A stretch of 59,573 bases of DNA, from the NCBI GenBank assembly GCA_017617005.1, contig JAFZWW010000138.1:1-59573 (forward strand), read 5' to 3'. Every line of letters begins with the position of its first letter. Within the stretch, counting starts at the first letter, position 1. A program made the position numbers and the translations under genes. Of the stretch, positions 16,721-25,420 are shown piece by piece. This DNA is from Lachnospiraceae bacterium (GTDB lineage Bacteria; Bacillota; Clostridia; Lachnospirales; Lachnospiraceae). The notes under the pieces are model-generated. The model was given only the letters and a program-made list of their open reading frames with translations, had not been told where the DNA came from and ran no database searches.

Positions 16721-16745
16721 GCTATAAAGCCCGCCGGAGGAAAAG

Positions 16746-17681
16746 ATGTCAGAACTTACGGTAATAGTTCCATGCAAAAATGAAGAAGAGGCGATACCTC
16801 TTTTTTATGATGAGCTGATAAGGAACACCGCATTTCTCGAAAAGAGGAATGTGGCTCTTAAAGTGCTGTTCATCGACGACGGATCGACGGACGGAACCGT
16901 TTCGGTGGTAAGGTCACTTAATGAGAAGGACCCCAGGGTGCACCTTATTTCTTTTTCGAGGAATTTCGGAAAAGAGGCCGCGATGTATGCGGGACTCAAA
17001 GCAGCGGACTCGGACTATGCCGTGATAATGGATGCGGATCTCCAGGATCCCCCTTCACTCCTCGAGGAGATGTTCGGATATCTCGACGAGGGCTATGATT
17101 CGGTGGCAACAAGGCGCGTTACCAGAAAGGGCGAGCCTCCCATAAGAAGCTTTTTTGCAAGGCGTTTTTACAGGCTGATGAAGAAACTTTCCGATGCACA
17201 GATCATGGACGGAGCCAGGGATTACAGGCTCATGACAAGGCAGTTCATCGATGCCGTTCTTGCAATGACCGAATACAACCGCTTCACCAAAGGTATCTTC
17301 GGGTGGGTCGGATACAAGACCAAATGGATCGATTTTGAAAATGTTGACCGCGCCGCGGGCAAGACCAAGTGGAGCTTCTGGGGGCTGGTTGTTTACTCCC
17401 TTGAAGGCATCACCGCTTTTTCGACAAAGCCCCTTGTTCTCAGTTCCCTCATAGGCGTGATCATGTGCTTTGTTGCATTTGTAATGATCCTGTTCATAAT
17501 CGTAAGGTGGCTTCTGTTCGGCGATCCCGTAGACGGATGGCCGAGCCTTATGACGGTCATCGTATTTATAGGCGGATTACAGTTTTTCTGCACGGGAATC
17601 CTCGGACAGTACATTGCCAAAGCTTACCTTGAGGTAAAGAAACGTCCCCTATATCTCAGGGATGAGAAAAACTGCTTCTGA
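16746..17681 (+). CDS. GtrB/ArnC-type polyprenyl-phosphate glycosyltransferase
   Basis: A 311-residue GT2 enzyme of the dolichol-phosphate mannose synthase class. The GT-A domain covers residues 1-225 with IDDGSTDGT near 42, DADLQDPP near 97 as metal site, and a second amphipathic element. Two membrane helices follow (about 232-258 and 266-290). Such enzymes transfer a sugar to undecaprenyl phosphate on the inner face. It starts the polysaccharide region with a good ribosome binding site (GGAGG). The membrane proteins that follow could be users of the lipid-linked sugar. Confidence 0.88.
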   Translation: MSELTVIVPCKNEEEAIPLFYDELIRNTAFLEKRNVALKVLFIDDGSTDGTVSVVRSLNEKDPRVHLISFSRNFGKEAAMYAGLKAADSDYAVIMDADLQDPPSLLEEMFGYLDEGYDSVATRRVTRKGEPPIRSFFARRFYRLMKKLSDAQIMDGARDYRLMTRQFIDAVLAMTEYNRFTKGIFGWVGYKTKWIDFENVDRAAGKTKWSFWGLVVYSLEGITAFSTKPLVLSSLIGVIMCFVAFVMILFIIVRWLLFGDPVDGWPSLMTVIVFIGGLQFFCTGILGQYIAKAYLEVKKRPLYLRDEKNCF

Positions 17682-17695
17682 CAGGAATAGGCTCT

Positions 17696-18694
17696 ATGGT
17701 TAAGACGATCATCCTGATAATGTTTCTTGCTATAGTGTCCGCCTTTTCCGGAAGGACACTGATGCTTTTGTCCGGTATCTTTTCAAAAAAGGATACCGAT
17801 CTGTTTTCAACATTTTCCGCAGGCTCACTGCTCGTCATTGTCATCTCCTTCGTCTCACATTTTCTGACGCTCGCAGGTGACGGACTCATCTCCACGGAAA
17901 AAAGATACAGCGGAATACTCATGGTCGTAGCGATGACCGTGGGTTATTTTGCGTTCGTTATCCTTACCGTCATAAAGGGTAAGAAGGAAAAAGAGAAAAA
18001 GGAAAAAGAGAAAGTAAAGGGCGCCGCGGTACTATTCTGTCTGGCAGCGGTCGTTCTTTCGGTCGCATGCTTCATTACGGTCGTGCAGGGCGGGAGAATC
18101 AATTCGACAGGCGATGAGACTTTTGAGACTGTTGTGACTTTCCTTAAGGGAGAACCGATGTACACCATTGATCCCATTACGGGATCTGCTTATACGGAGG
18201 GACTTCCTTCGAGATATAAGATACTCTGCCTGAGCGGTTTTTATTCCGTTCTCTGTGAGGCTTTCGGTACCGCTCCCGATCTGCTCCTTCATTCGATAAT
18301 GCCGGGCTTTTGGTTTGTGTCGGGATTATGTGCGATGACCGCCCTTTCGGGCGCACTGTTCAAGGGCTTGAAGGATGCACTTTTAAAAAGGTCCGTGCTC
18401 GTATCTTCGGCGATCCTCTTCATCTTCGCTGCGGACCTTTCGTCATATGCTCAGGGCTTTGCTGTTCTGTCTGCGATGTGGACCGGCGGAGCGATAAGAG
18501 GCTGGGTGCTCATTCCTTTCCTGCTATACTGCCTCTTTGACGGAAGATATTTGATCGCACTTCTTCCCGTTATCTGCGAAGCTTTCATCTGCAGGACACA
18601 GTACGGCATAGGATTCTGCGCATGCGTTTATGTGGGATTCATTCTGTTTATGTTCATTTTGAAAAGGAGGTCTAAATGCTCAGAGGCCTCATAA
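17696..18694 (+). CDS. polytopic membrane protein, possible GT-C-like, unknown function
   Basis: This 332-residue protein has about eight hydrophobic segments. A highly charged KEKEKKEKEK loop sits near residue 98 between segments 3 and 4. A DETFETV motif in an extracytoplasmic loop (about 140-146) resembles the acidic loop of GT-C enzymes using polyprenyl-phosphate sugars, but this is weak. The next gene overlaps its end by 19 nt and could be the second half of a protein that is single-chain elsewhere. It is 14 nt after the GtrB-like gene, so a shared pathway is likely. Confidence 0.6.
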   Translation: MVKTIILIMFLAIVSAFSGRTLMLLSGIFSKKDTDLFSTFSAGSLLVIVISFVSHFLTLAGDGLISTEKRYSGILMVVAMTVGYFAFVILTVIKGKKEKEKKEKEKVKGAAVLFCLAAVVLSVACFITVVQGGRINSTGDETFETVVTFLKGEPMYTIDPITGSAYTEGLPSRYKILCLSGFYSVLCEAFGTAPDLLLHSIMPGFWFVSGLCAMTALSGALFKGLKDALLKRSVLVSSAILFIFAADLSSYAQGFAVLSAMWTGGAIRGWVLIPFLLYCLFDGRYLIALLPVICEAFICRTQYGIGFCACVYVGFILFMFILKRRSKCSEAS

Positions 18695-19521
18695 ATGATC
18701 ACATACTTCATCTCAGGGAATGCATGATGATAAGCTCGAGTCTTCTGGTCTCACTTTCTGCGGGCTTTGCATGCCTTGTACTTTCGGGAAAGAAGACCGA
18801 CGTGAGGATAAGGGCACTCCTTGGTTATATCACAGCAGCTTTGATTGTCCTTGTATGTCCGGTCACTGCATCGGTGTTAAGAATAGTTACGGGAACATAT
18901 TATGACTCGCCCGATATGTGGAACATTATTCCCCTGATCCCGGTCGGTGCCGTAATGACTGCGGTGCTTTTTGACGAGCTTTATTCAAGGGAAAAGAAGA
19001 TCTCGTTACTTGCGGTAGTACTCTTTACGGTGGCGATCCTTTTGTGCGGTTCGCTCGGAAGAGTCACCGGGAATTCATCCGGAAGACCCGAGAATGCAGG
19101 CACTGATGAAAAGATGATCGCAGAGATGATCTTCGAAAAGAAACTGCTTGGCGGCAACCAGACGATACTTGCACCCGATGATGTTATCGCCTACCTGCAT
19201 GTTTATTCCGCAGATGCGAGAACTCTTTACGGGCGCGATATGTGGGACGGAAGGCTTACCAAGAACAGGTACGGCTTCTATTCACAGGAACTTACAGATA
19301 TCCATGAAGATATGATAAAAGTATCGAACGGAGAAAAGGAACTCTGTGCGGATCTTTGCCGGAGGGCCTTCGAACAGGGTGCAACTGTTGTGATCCTGCC
19401 TCCGAACGGATATGATGTAGATGTGCTCACTGAAGGGGGATGTGCGCCGATTATTCTTGCGACGGGAAGTGACGGCAGCGGATACGCACTCGTCACGCCT
19501 GTGGATCCGTTTGAAGGATGA
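18676..19521 (+). CDS. membrane protein with C-terminal extracytoplasmic domain, unknown function
   Basis: A 281-residue protein with four hydrophobic segments up to about residue 130 and then a soluble domain of about 150 residues that should lie outside the cell. That domain contains LAPDDVIAYLHVYSADARTLYGRDMWDG and an ATVVILPPNGYD strand, of a kind often found at the end of large bacterial GT-C membrane proteins. With the preceding gene (19-nt overlap, AAGGAGG ribosome binding site) it may form a split version of such a transferase. No family is claimed. Confidence 0.6.
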   Translation: MLRGLINDHILHLRECMMISSSLLVSLSAGFACLVLSGKKTDVRIRALLGYITAALIVLVCPVTASVLRIVTGTYYDSPDMWNIIPLIPVGAVMTAVLFDELYSREKKISLLAVVLFTVAILLCGSLGRVTGNSSGRPENAGTDEKMIAEMIFEKKLLGGNQTILAPDDVIAYLHVYSADARTLYGRDMWDGRLTKNRYGFYSQELTDIHEDMIKVSNGEKELCADLCRRAFEQGATVVILPPNGYDVDVLTEGGCAPIILATGSDGSGYALVTPVDPFEG

Positions 19522-19572
19522 TCTTTGCCATGCGACACAGGTTTGAGTTTTTGTTTTTGGAATCTGAGGATT

Positions 19573-20322
19573 ATGGTCAGCGTAATAGTACCGGTTTATA
19601 ACCTCGAAAAGTATATATCGGCTACTTTGGACAGCATCACTTCCCAGGGAATTCCCGATATGGAAGTGCTGCTTGTTGACGATAAAAGTACGGATTCTTC
19701 CGTTTCGGTCATCAATGATTACATTGCATCACATCCGGATGCGGGAATAAGGCTCATCGAGCCCGAGGGAAAGCTCAAGGCATGCGGAGCAAGAAATCTG
19801 GGTATCCGTGAAAGTAAGGGAAAGTACATCGCCTTTCTCGACGGAGACGACCTCTGGGTGAAGGAAAAGTTAAAGCACCAGCTTGCATTCATGGAAGAGA
19901 AGGGCTGCGGTTTTTCTTTTACCGGATATGAATTCGCGGACGAAAACGCCTGTCCCATGGGCAAGATCGTCAGGGTGCCGGAGACCATTTCATATTCGCA
20001 GGCACTCCGCAACACCACGATCTTCACATCGACCGTCATTTTCGATACGGAGATCGTGAAAAAGGAAGACATAGTCTTCCCCGACATCCTTTCCGAGGAT
20101 ACCGCCCTCTGGTTTGCACTCCTCAGGAAGGGCTATAAGGCATGCGGCTTGAACGAGAATCTGACGCTCTACCGCCGCACGGGCAACTCACTTTCCTCCG
20201 ACAAGAAGGATGCCGCCCGCCGTATCTGGAACCTTTACCGCCGCTCCGAAAAGCTGTCGCTTTCGCGCAGCATTTTCTCTTTCATCGGCTGGGGCTTCAA
20301 CGCCGTTAAACGCAGAATATAA
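19573..20322 (+). CDS. glycosyltransferase family 2
   Basis: A 249-residue GT2 enzyme: VSVIVPVYNLEKYI at the N-terminus, VDDKSTDSS near 37, an ARNLG motif near 75 and the metal site DGDDLWV near 91. The acceptor loop SEDTALWFALL lies near 172. The ATG at 19573 was chosen because it begins the GT-A fold directly; an upstream TTG at 19525 would add a Cys-rich extension. Only a short GAGG precedes it. It is followed by a structured intergenic element rather than a simple terminator. Confidence 0.82.
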   Translation: MVSVIVPVYNLEKYISATLDSITSQGIPDMEVLLVDDKSTDSSVSVINDYIASHPDAGIRLIEPEGKLKACGARNLGIRESKGKYIAFLDGDDLWVKEKLKHQLAFMEEKGCGFSFTGYEFADENACPMGKIVRVPETISYSQALRNTTIFTSTVIFDTEIVKKEDIVFPDILSEDTALWFALLRKGYKACGLNENLTLYRRTGNSLSSDKKDAARRIWNLYRRSEKLSLSRSIFSFIGWGFNAVKRRI

Positions 20323-20340
20323 TAATTGTATGTATCTCAT

Positions 20341-20562
20341 GGCCTTGGACACATATATGCATTTTTGTGAATAAAGTGAGCCGTAGTATTTCTTGGGAAT
20401 TTATATATCCTAAGTGGCATTTTGCCCGGATGGCAAAATGAGTGAACAGCAGACACGGATGGCTGCTGTGAACGACACGTAATTTGCCTGATATTCGGCA
20501 AATTCCTTAGAAATACAAGGCGAACGTCCGTTGAACAAAAATACATATATGTGTCCAAGGCC
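20341..20562 (+). ncRNA. candidate structured RNA element, copy 2
   Basis: The ends (20341-20368 and 20535-20562) form a 28-position stem with one mismatch. An inner stem (20386-20402 with 20500-20516) has one T-T mismatch at the same place as one of copy 1's mismatches. Hairpin A is 20418-20426 with 20432-20440 (loop CGGAT). Hairpin B is 20446-20455 with 20460-20469 (loop CGGA). Conserved unpaired words shared with copy 1 are GTGAATA, AGTGAGCCG, GGCG and TGAACA. An alternative hairpin (20481-20488 with 20497-20504) competes with the inner stem. No ORF is present. Confidence 0.6.
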
Positions 20563-20572
20563 TGTGTATATA

Positions 20573-20581
20573 TGGTATAAT
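20573..20581 (+). promoter_or_regulatory. extended -10 promoter for leaderless gene
   Basis: TGG precedes a perfect TATAAT at 20576-20581. The next gene's ATG is at 20591, about where transcription should start, and no ribosome binding site can fit. The same arrangement occurs at 32-50. Confidence 0.5.
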
Positions 20582-20590
20582 TAATTGATT

Positions 20591-21577
20591 ATGGGCAACG
20601 CACTGATATCCATCATAATACCCGTCTACAATGCCGCGGAATACCTCGAGCGGTCGATCGGCAGTGTCCGCAACCAGACCTACAAAAAACTCGAGATAAT
20701 CACGGTCGATGACGGTTCGAAGGATGACAGTCTGAAGCTCTTGAATTCCTTTGCGTCAGCGGACAGCCGCATCAAGGTTATCAGTAAGGAAAACGGCGGA
20801 TCTTCCACGGCAAGGAATGCCGGTTTAAAGCAGGCAACGGGTGAATACATCGGATTCATCGATGCGGACGATTATATTGAGCCCGATATGTATGAGAACC
20901 TGGCGAAGATCCTCGACGAGGATCCGAAGGCAGACGTTTCCCAGATCCTTTCGTGCGAAGAGAACGAAAAGGGAGAACCCATAAAGGCATTCGGTGAAGA
21001 CTTCCTTCCTGATGATGAATTTACAGGCAAGAGTTTTTTCAGAGCGCTTCTCCTTCATCAGGGCGACAGCTCCTTTTGTACGAAGCTTTTCAGAAAGGAA
21101 TTCTTCGAAGGCTTTTCTTTTCCGGAAGGAAGGCTGAACGAGGATTTCGATCTGCTCGTGAAGATGAGCGAAAAGCTGGAGCTTCTGAAGGTCTGCAAAA
21201 AGCCCGGCTATCATATAATCCTCAGCACCGAGAGCAACACGAGGGGCACGTACAGACAGTCCTTCTATGAAAACTCGATGGAAAATGCCGAGAAGATGAT
21301 GGCGCTTGCCGCGAAGAAATATCCTGAGCTCAAACAGGAAGCGGCACACTTTTATCTCGTGCAGGCAATGTGGCTTCTGCTTCACATCCCCGTTTCGGAG
21401 ATGAACAAAGAAAACGAGCTGTACACAAGGGTCTACGGAAAAGTTAAGGCCCATAAGGGCTTCATCCGCAGGGATCCTTACCTTACGAAGAAGCAGAGAA
21501 GAAACCTTTTGATATTTGCATACCTTCCCGCAAAGAGCGTTAAGAAGCTCTTCGGAATGATAAAGAAGACGAAATGA
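20591..21577 (+). CDS. glycosyltransferase family 2
   Basis: This 328-residue GT2 enzyme has ISIIIPVYNAAEYLERSI at the start, VDDGSKDDS near 38, GGSSTARNAG near 67 and DADDYIEPD as metal site near 92. A basic C-terminal tail (KSVKKLFGMIKKTK) may bind the membrane. The ATG at 20591 lies 9 nt after TATAAT with no ribosome binding site, so the mRNA may be leaderless. The stop overlaps the following sugar transferase start (ATGA), so the two are translated together and probably add the first and second sugars of one glycan. Confidence 0.85.
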   Translation: MGNALISIIIPVYNAAEYLERSIGSVRNQTYKKLEIITVDDGSKDDSLKLLNSFASADSRIKVISKENGGSSTARNAGLKQATGEYIGFIDADDYIEPDMYENLAKILDEDPKADVSQILSCEENEKGEPIKAFGEDFLPDDEFTGKSFFRALLLHQGDSSFCTKLFRKEFFEGFSFPEGRLNEDFDLLVKMSEKLELLKVCKKPGYHIILSTESNTRGTYRQSFYENSMENAEKMMALAAKKYPELKQEAAHFYLVQAMWLLLHIPVSEMNKENELYTRVYGKVKAHKGFIRRDPYLTKKQRRNLLIFAYLPAKSVKKLFGMIKKTK

Positions 21578-23019
21578 TATTAGACGAAAAGCAAAAGAAA
21601 AAAGCGCAGTTAATGGAGAGCACCAAGCGGATCATCAACCTTTCGCTTGTGATGGGATGCCTTGCCCTCGAGATAGCATCCTTCGGTTTCCATTGGTATT
21701 TCCATTTCCGTCACAGTGTAGTTGAACCTCTGAGATATTTCTATTTCAAGGGACACGTTCTCGAGATCATGGTCTACGGCATCATCCTCTTTCTGATCTC
21801 GAACATGTACGGCGGAATGAGACTCGGGTATCTGAAGAATTCCGAGATCGTATTCTCGCAGCTCTTCTCGACCGTGCTTGCGGATATCTTCATCTGGGGC
21901 GAGCTTTCGCTTCTTGCAAACCAGCCCTTCAAGCTTCCGTACTTTCTCATGATGGGAACGGAGCAGCTCATAATCGTGCTGATCTATATACCCATCGCGA
22001 ACAAGATCTACAGACATATCTTCCCTCCGAGAAAGCTTCTGCTAATCTACGGCAGTGCCAATAAGGATACGCTTTCCGAAAAGTTCGAGACCAGGAAGGA
22101 TAAGTATGTCATCACCGACCGCATCAAGGCCGAGGAAGGCTACGATGCGATCGTAAAACGCATCAGGGACGGATTTTCCACCGGCAAGATCAACGCCGTT
22201 GTCATAGGCGATATGTCCGTCGCACAGAGAAAGCCTCTGATCAAATACTGCTACGGCAATTCCATCAGGTTCTATATGCTTCCCAAGATAGGGGATGTCA
22301 TCCTTTCCGGAGCGGAAGAGCTTCACGTATTCGATTCACCCATACTCCTTACGAGGGAGTATTCGCTTACGGTCGAGCAGAGAGTCATCAAGCGTACGAT
22401 CGATATCGTATTTTCGCTTCTGCTCATAATCCTTACATCACCCTTCATGCTCCTTACCGCGATCGCGGTCAAGCTCTGCGACAGGGGCCCCATCCTCTAC
22501 AGGCAGATCCGCTGCACAAGGGATGCAAGGGAATTTACTATTTACAAGTTCAGGTCGATGAGAGTCGATGCCGAGAGTGACGGTGTCGCAAGACTTGCGA
22601 GCAAGGGCGATACTCGTATCACTCCCGTCGGTAAGTTCATCAGGAAATGCAGACTCGATGAGCTTCCCCAGCTCTTCAACATTCTTAAGGGCGATATGTC
22701 CTTCATAGGACCCAGACCCGAGCGCCCCGAGATCATACAGCAGTATGTCGAAGTCATGCCCGAGTTCGCATACCGCATGAAGGTCAAGGCCGGGCTTGCG
22801 GGCTTTGCACAGGTCTACGGAAAATACAACACAACTCCTTACGACAAGCTCAAGCTTGATCTGATCTATATCGAGCAGTATTCACTTATGCTCGATCTTA
22901 AACTTATGCTTCTTACTCTTAAGGTCCTTATGTGGCCCGATTCGACCGAAGGTGTCGAGAAGGAACAGATAACGGCTCTTAAGAACGGTCAGGACGATTC
23001 ATATAAACAGGAAGACTGA
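21574..23019 (+). CDS. undecaprenyl-phosphate sugar-1-phosphate transferase (initiating)
   Basis: A 481-residue polyprenyl glycosylphosphotransferase that starts a polysaccharide by moving a sugar-phosphate to undecaprenyl phosphate. Residues 15-150 have four or five membrane segments, 155-265 a nucleotide-binding-like soluble domain, then a membrane helix (about 275-297) and the catalytic bacterial sugar-transferase domain: YRQIRCT, YKFRSMR, the LDELPQLFN core (about 364) and FIGPRPERPE (about 382). All catalytic landmarks are present. It overlaps its neighbours by 4 bases (start) and 1 base (end), so it is in a tight operon with three GT4 genes. Confidence 0.92.
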   Translation: MILDEKQKKKAQLMESTKRIINLSLVMGCLALEIASFGFHWYFHFRHSVVEPLRYFYFKGHVLEIMVYGIILFLISNMYGGMRLGYLKNSEIVFSQLFSTVLADIFIWGELSLLANQPFKLPYFLMMGTEQLIIVLIYIPIANKIYRHIFPPRKLLLIYGSANKDTLSEKFETRKDKYVITDRIKAEEGYDAIVKRIRDGFSTGKINAVVIGDMSVAQRKPLIKYCYGNSIRFYMLPKIGDVILSGAEELHVFDSPILLTREYSLTVEQRVIKRTIDIVFSLLLIILTSPFMLLTAIAVKLCDRGPILYRQIRCTRDAREFTIYKFRSMRVDAESDGVARLASKGDTRITPVGKFIRKCRLDELPQLFNILKGDMSFIGPRPERPEIIQQYVEVMPEFAYRMKVKAGLAGFAQVYGKYNTTPYDKLKLDLIYIEQYSLMLDLKLMLLTLKVLMWPDSTEGVEKEQITALKNGQDDSYKQED

Positions 23020-24293
23020 TGAAGGTATTGTGGCTCTGTAATATCATACTTCCGAAAGTCGCGGCAAAAATGGGACTTAAAGCCTCCAACAAGGAAGGGT
23101 GGCTTTCGGGTGCCGTAAGCGTCGCGGAAAAAGGCGGTGAGTTCGAGCTCGGTGTCTGTTTTCCCGTCGGAAAAGAAAACGACGGATTTTACCTTGAAGA
23201 CGGAGTGAAGTATTACGGATTCTACGAAGACACATCGGCTCCCGAGGTCTACGATCCTTCTCTTGAAGACAGACTTTCTTCCATAGTCGAAAAGTTTCAG
23301 CCCGATATAGTCCACATATTCGGAACGGAATTTCCCCACACCCGTGCGATGGCACAGGTCATGAAGGACCGCCCCGAGCGTATCCTCATCGGTATCCAGG
23401 GAGTTCTCGATATCTACAAGGATCACTTCTTTGACGGACTTCCCGAAAGAGTTATTAACCGTGTGACATTCAGGGACTTTGTAAAAAAGGATTCCCTTAA
23501 GATCCAGCAGAGAAAGTTCGCACTCCGTGCGGTAAATGAGATAGAGGCGCTTAAGATCGCAGGAAACGTTACCGGAAGAACTCCTTTCGATAAGGGATTT
23601 ACTTCCAAGGTTAATCCTGAGGCTAAGTATCATTTTATGAATGAAACGCTCCGTGCGGACTTTTATGAGCGCTCCCTTGCGGGCGGCGCGGAAAGACCCG
23701 AAGTCGAAGCCCATTCAATATTCCTGAGCCAGGGCAATTATCCCATAAAGGGTGCGCATATGATGATCGCCGCACTCGCCAAGCTGAAGGAAAAATATCC
23801 GGATGCTAAGGTTTACATTGCCGGCGACAATGTGACAAAGCATTCGACGTTTAAGGAGAGGCTGAAGCTTTCTTCGTATGATAAATATCTCCTCGAGCTT
23901 ATCGGTGAATATTCACTTGAAGATTCGGTCATATTTACGGGAAGTCTTGCGGTTTCCGATTATATAGACAGGCTTTCGAAGAGTAATGTCTTCGTATGTC
24001 CTTCATCCATCGAAAATTCTCCCAATTCGCTCGGCGAAGCGATGATGCTCGGTGTTCCCTGCGTATCGGCAAATGTCGGAGGCGTATCGGGGATCTTCAA
24101 TGATGGCAAGGACGGAATATTGTATGAGTTTTCGGATGTTGATGCACTTGTGACAGCTGTGTCGGAAATGTTCGATAACCCGGAAAAAGCTGCGGAGTAT
24201 GCGGCAAATGCTTCCGCACATGCAATGGCCACACATAATGCGGCTGTGAATTATTCGAGGCTGGTTGAGATCTACAAAGGAATAGCAGGTTGA
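23019..24293 (+). CDS. glycosyltransferase family 4
   Basis: A 424-residue GT-B fold enzyme. The N-terminal acceptor domain contains HIFGTEFPHTRAM (about 103). The C-terminal donor domain has the loop GNYPIKGAHMMIAALAKL (about 244) and the retaining-enzyme E-x7-E motif in CPSSIENSPNSLGEAMMLGVPCV (about 327-350). It is 1 nt overlapped with the preceding stop and shares its layout and N-terminal MKVLWL start with the gene at 25421, so the two are paralogues. Both likely elongate the glycan started by the sugar transferase. Confidence 0.87.
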   Translation: MKVLWLCNIILPKVAAKMGLKASNKEGWLSGAVSVAEKGGEFELGVCFPVGKENDGFYLEDGVKYYGFYEDTSAPEVYDPSLEDRLSSIVEKFQPDIVHIFGTEFPHTRAMAQVMKDRPERILIGIQGVLDIYKDHFFDGLPERVINRVTFRDFVKKDSLKIQQRKFALRAVNEIEALKIAGNVTGRTPFDKGFTSKVNPEAKYHFMNETLRADFYERSLAGGAERPEVEAHSIFLSQGNYPIKGAHMMIAALAKLKEKYPDAKVYIAGDNVTKHSTFKERLKLSSYDKYLLELIGEYSLEDSVIFTGSLAVSDYIDRLSKSNVFVCPSSIENSPNSLGEAMMLGVPCVSANVGGVSGIFNDGKDGILYEFSDVDALVTAVSEMFDNPEKAAEYAANASAHAMATHNAAVNYSRLVEIYKGIAG

Positions 24294-25411
24294 AGACGGT
24301 ATTTATATCCAATTACATAAACCATCATCAGGCGCCGCTTTCGGACAGGCTTTACGAGCTGACGGGAGGTGAATACACCTTCATCCAGACTGAGCCGATG
24401 GAAGAGGAGAGAGTAAAGCTCGGATGGGATTCGTCGCTTGCGGAAAAGCCTTATGTGAAGCTCTATTACAAGGATAAGGAAAAGTGCGACGAGCTGATAA
24501 TGAATGCGGACTGCGCGATCTTCGGCGGATGTGAGGATGCGGAGATCATCATGCCGAGACTCGAAGCCGGAAAGTTCACGCTCATCTATTCCGAGAGGAT
24601 ATACAAGGAAAGCAGGCTTAAGTTCATCTCTCCAAGGGGACTTAAGAAAAAATACCACGATCATGTAAGGTTCAATAACTCACCCGTATACTTACTTTGT
24701 GCCGGAGCGTATGTGAAGGGCGATTTCGATCTGATCGGTGCGTACAGAAACAAGAAATTTAAATACGGATATTTTCCGCAGTGCTTTGAATATGATGATC
24801 TGAACGAACTCCGTAAGGACAATGAAGAACTTCGTATTCTCTGGGTCGGACGTTTCATCGACTGGAAGCATCCCGAGATGATACCTACACTTGCGGATAA
24901 TCTTAGGAATAAAAACATCCCCTTCCATATCACGATGATCGGAAACGGTGTGATGGAGGATGAGATCAAACAGCTGTCCTCGGAAATGAGGCTGATGGAC
25001 AAAGTGGAATTCCGCGGCGGCATGAGACCTGATGAAGTAAGGGAAGAGATGAGAAAGTCCGATATCTTCATCTCGACATCGGACAGGCTTGAAGGCTGGG
25101 GAGCGGTCGTGAACGAAGCAATGAACTCCGGCTGTGTGACGATCGCATCAAAGAGCATAGGAAGTGCCCCGTATCTTATCCGCGACGGTGAGAACGGATA
25201 TATGTACAGATCCTGCAACGATGATGAGCTTTTGGAGAAGGTGCTTCTTGGAAGCGATAAGGAGAATGCCGTAAGGATCGGTAAGGCCGCATACGATACG
25301 ATAAAGGATCTGTGGAATGCGGATATTGCTGCCGAAAGGATCATGGCATTTGCGGGTGATCCGGAGCACAGGATTCCCGATTATGAGGACGGCCCCTTAA
25401 GCAGGGCATGA
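24290..25411 (+). CDS. glycosyltransferase family 4
   Basis: This 373-residue GT-B enzyme has NYINHHQAPLSDRLYELT at the N-terminus, where the HH pair fits the acceptor-side loop. WVGRFIDWKHPEMIPTLA (about 185) is the donor-site loop, and STSDRLEGWGAVVNEAMNSGCV (about 263-284) carries the conserved E-x7-E. It starts with a TTG that overlaps the previous stop by 3-4 bases, which suggests coupled translation. It lies between two GT4 paralogues. Confidence 0.85.
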   Translation: MKTVFISNYINHHQAPLSDRLYELTGGEYTFIQTEPMEEERVKLGWDSSLAEKPYVKLYYKDKEKCDELIMNADCAIFGGCEDAEIIMPRLEAGKFTLIYSERIYKESRLKFISPRGLKKKYHDHVRFNNSPVYLLCAGAYVKGDFDLIGAYRNKKFKYGYFPQCFEYDDLNELRKDNEELRILWVGRFIDWKHPEMIPTLADNLRNKNIPFHITMIGNGVMEDEIKQLSSEMRLMDKVEFRGGMRPDEVREEMRKSDIFISTSDRLEGWGAVVNEAMNSGCVTIASKSIGSAPYLIRDGENGYMYRSCNDDELLEKVLLGSDKENAVRIGKAAYDTIKDLWNADIAAERIMAFAGDPEHRIPDYEDGPLSRA

Positions 25412-25420
25412 GGAAATGAA

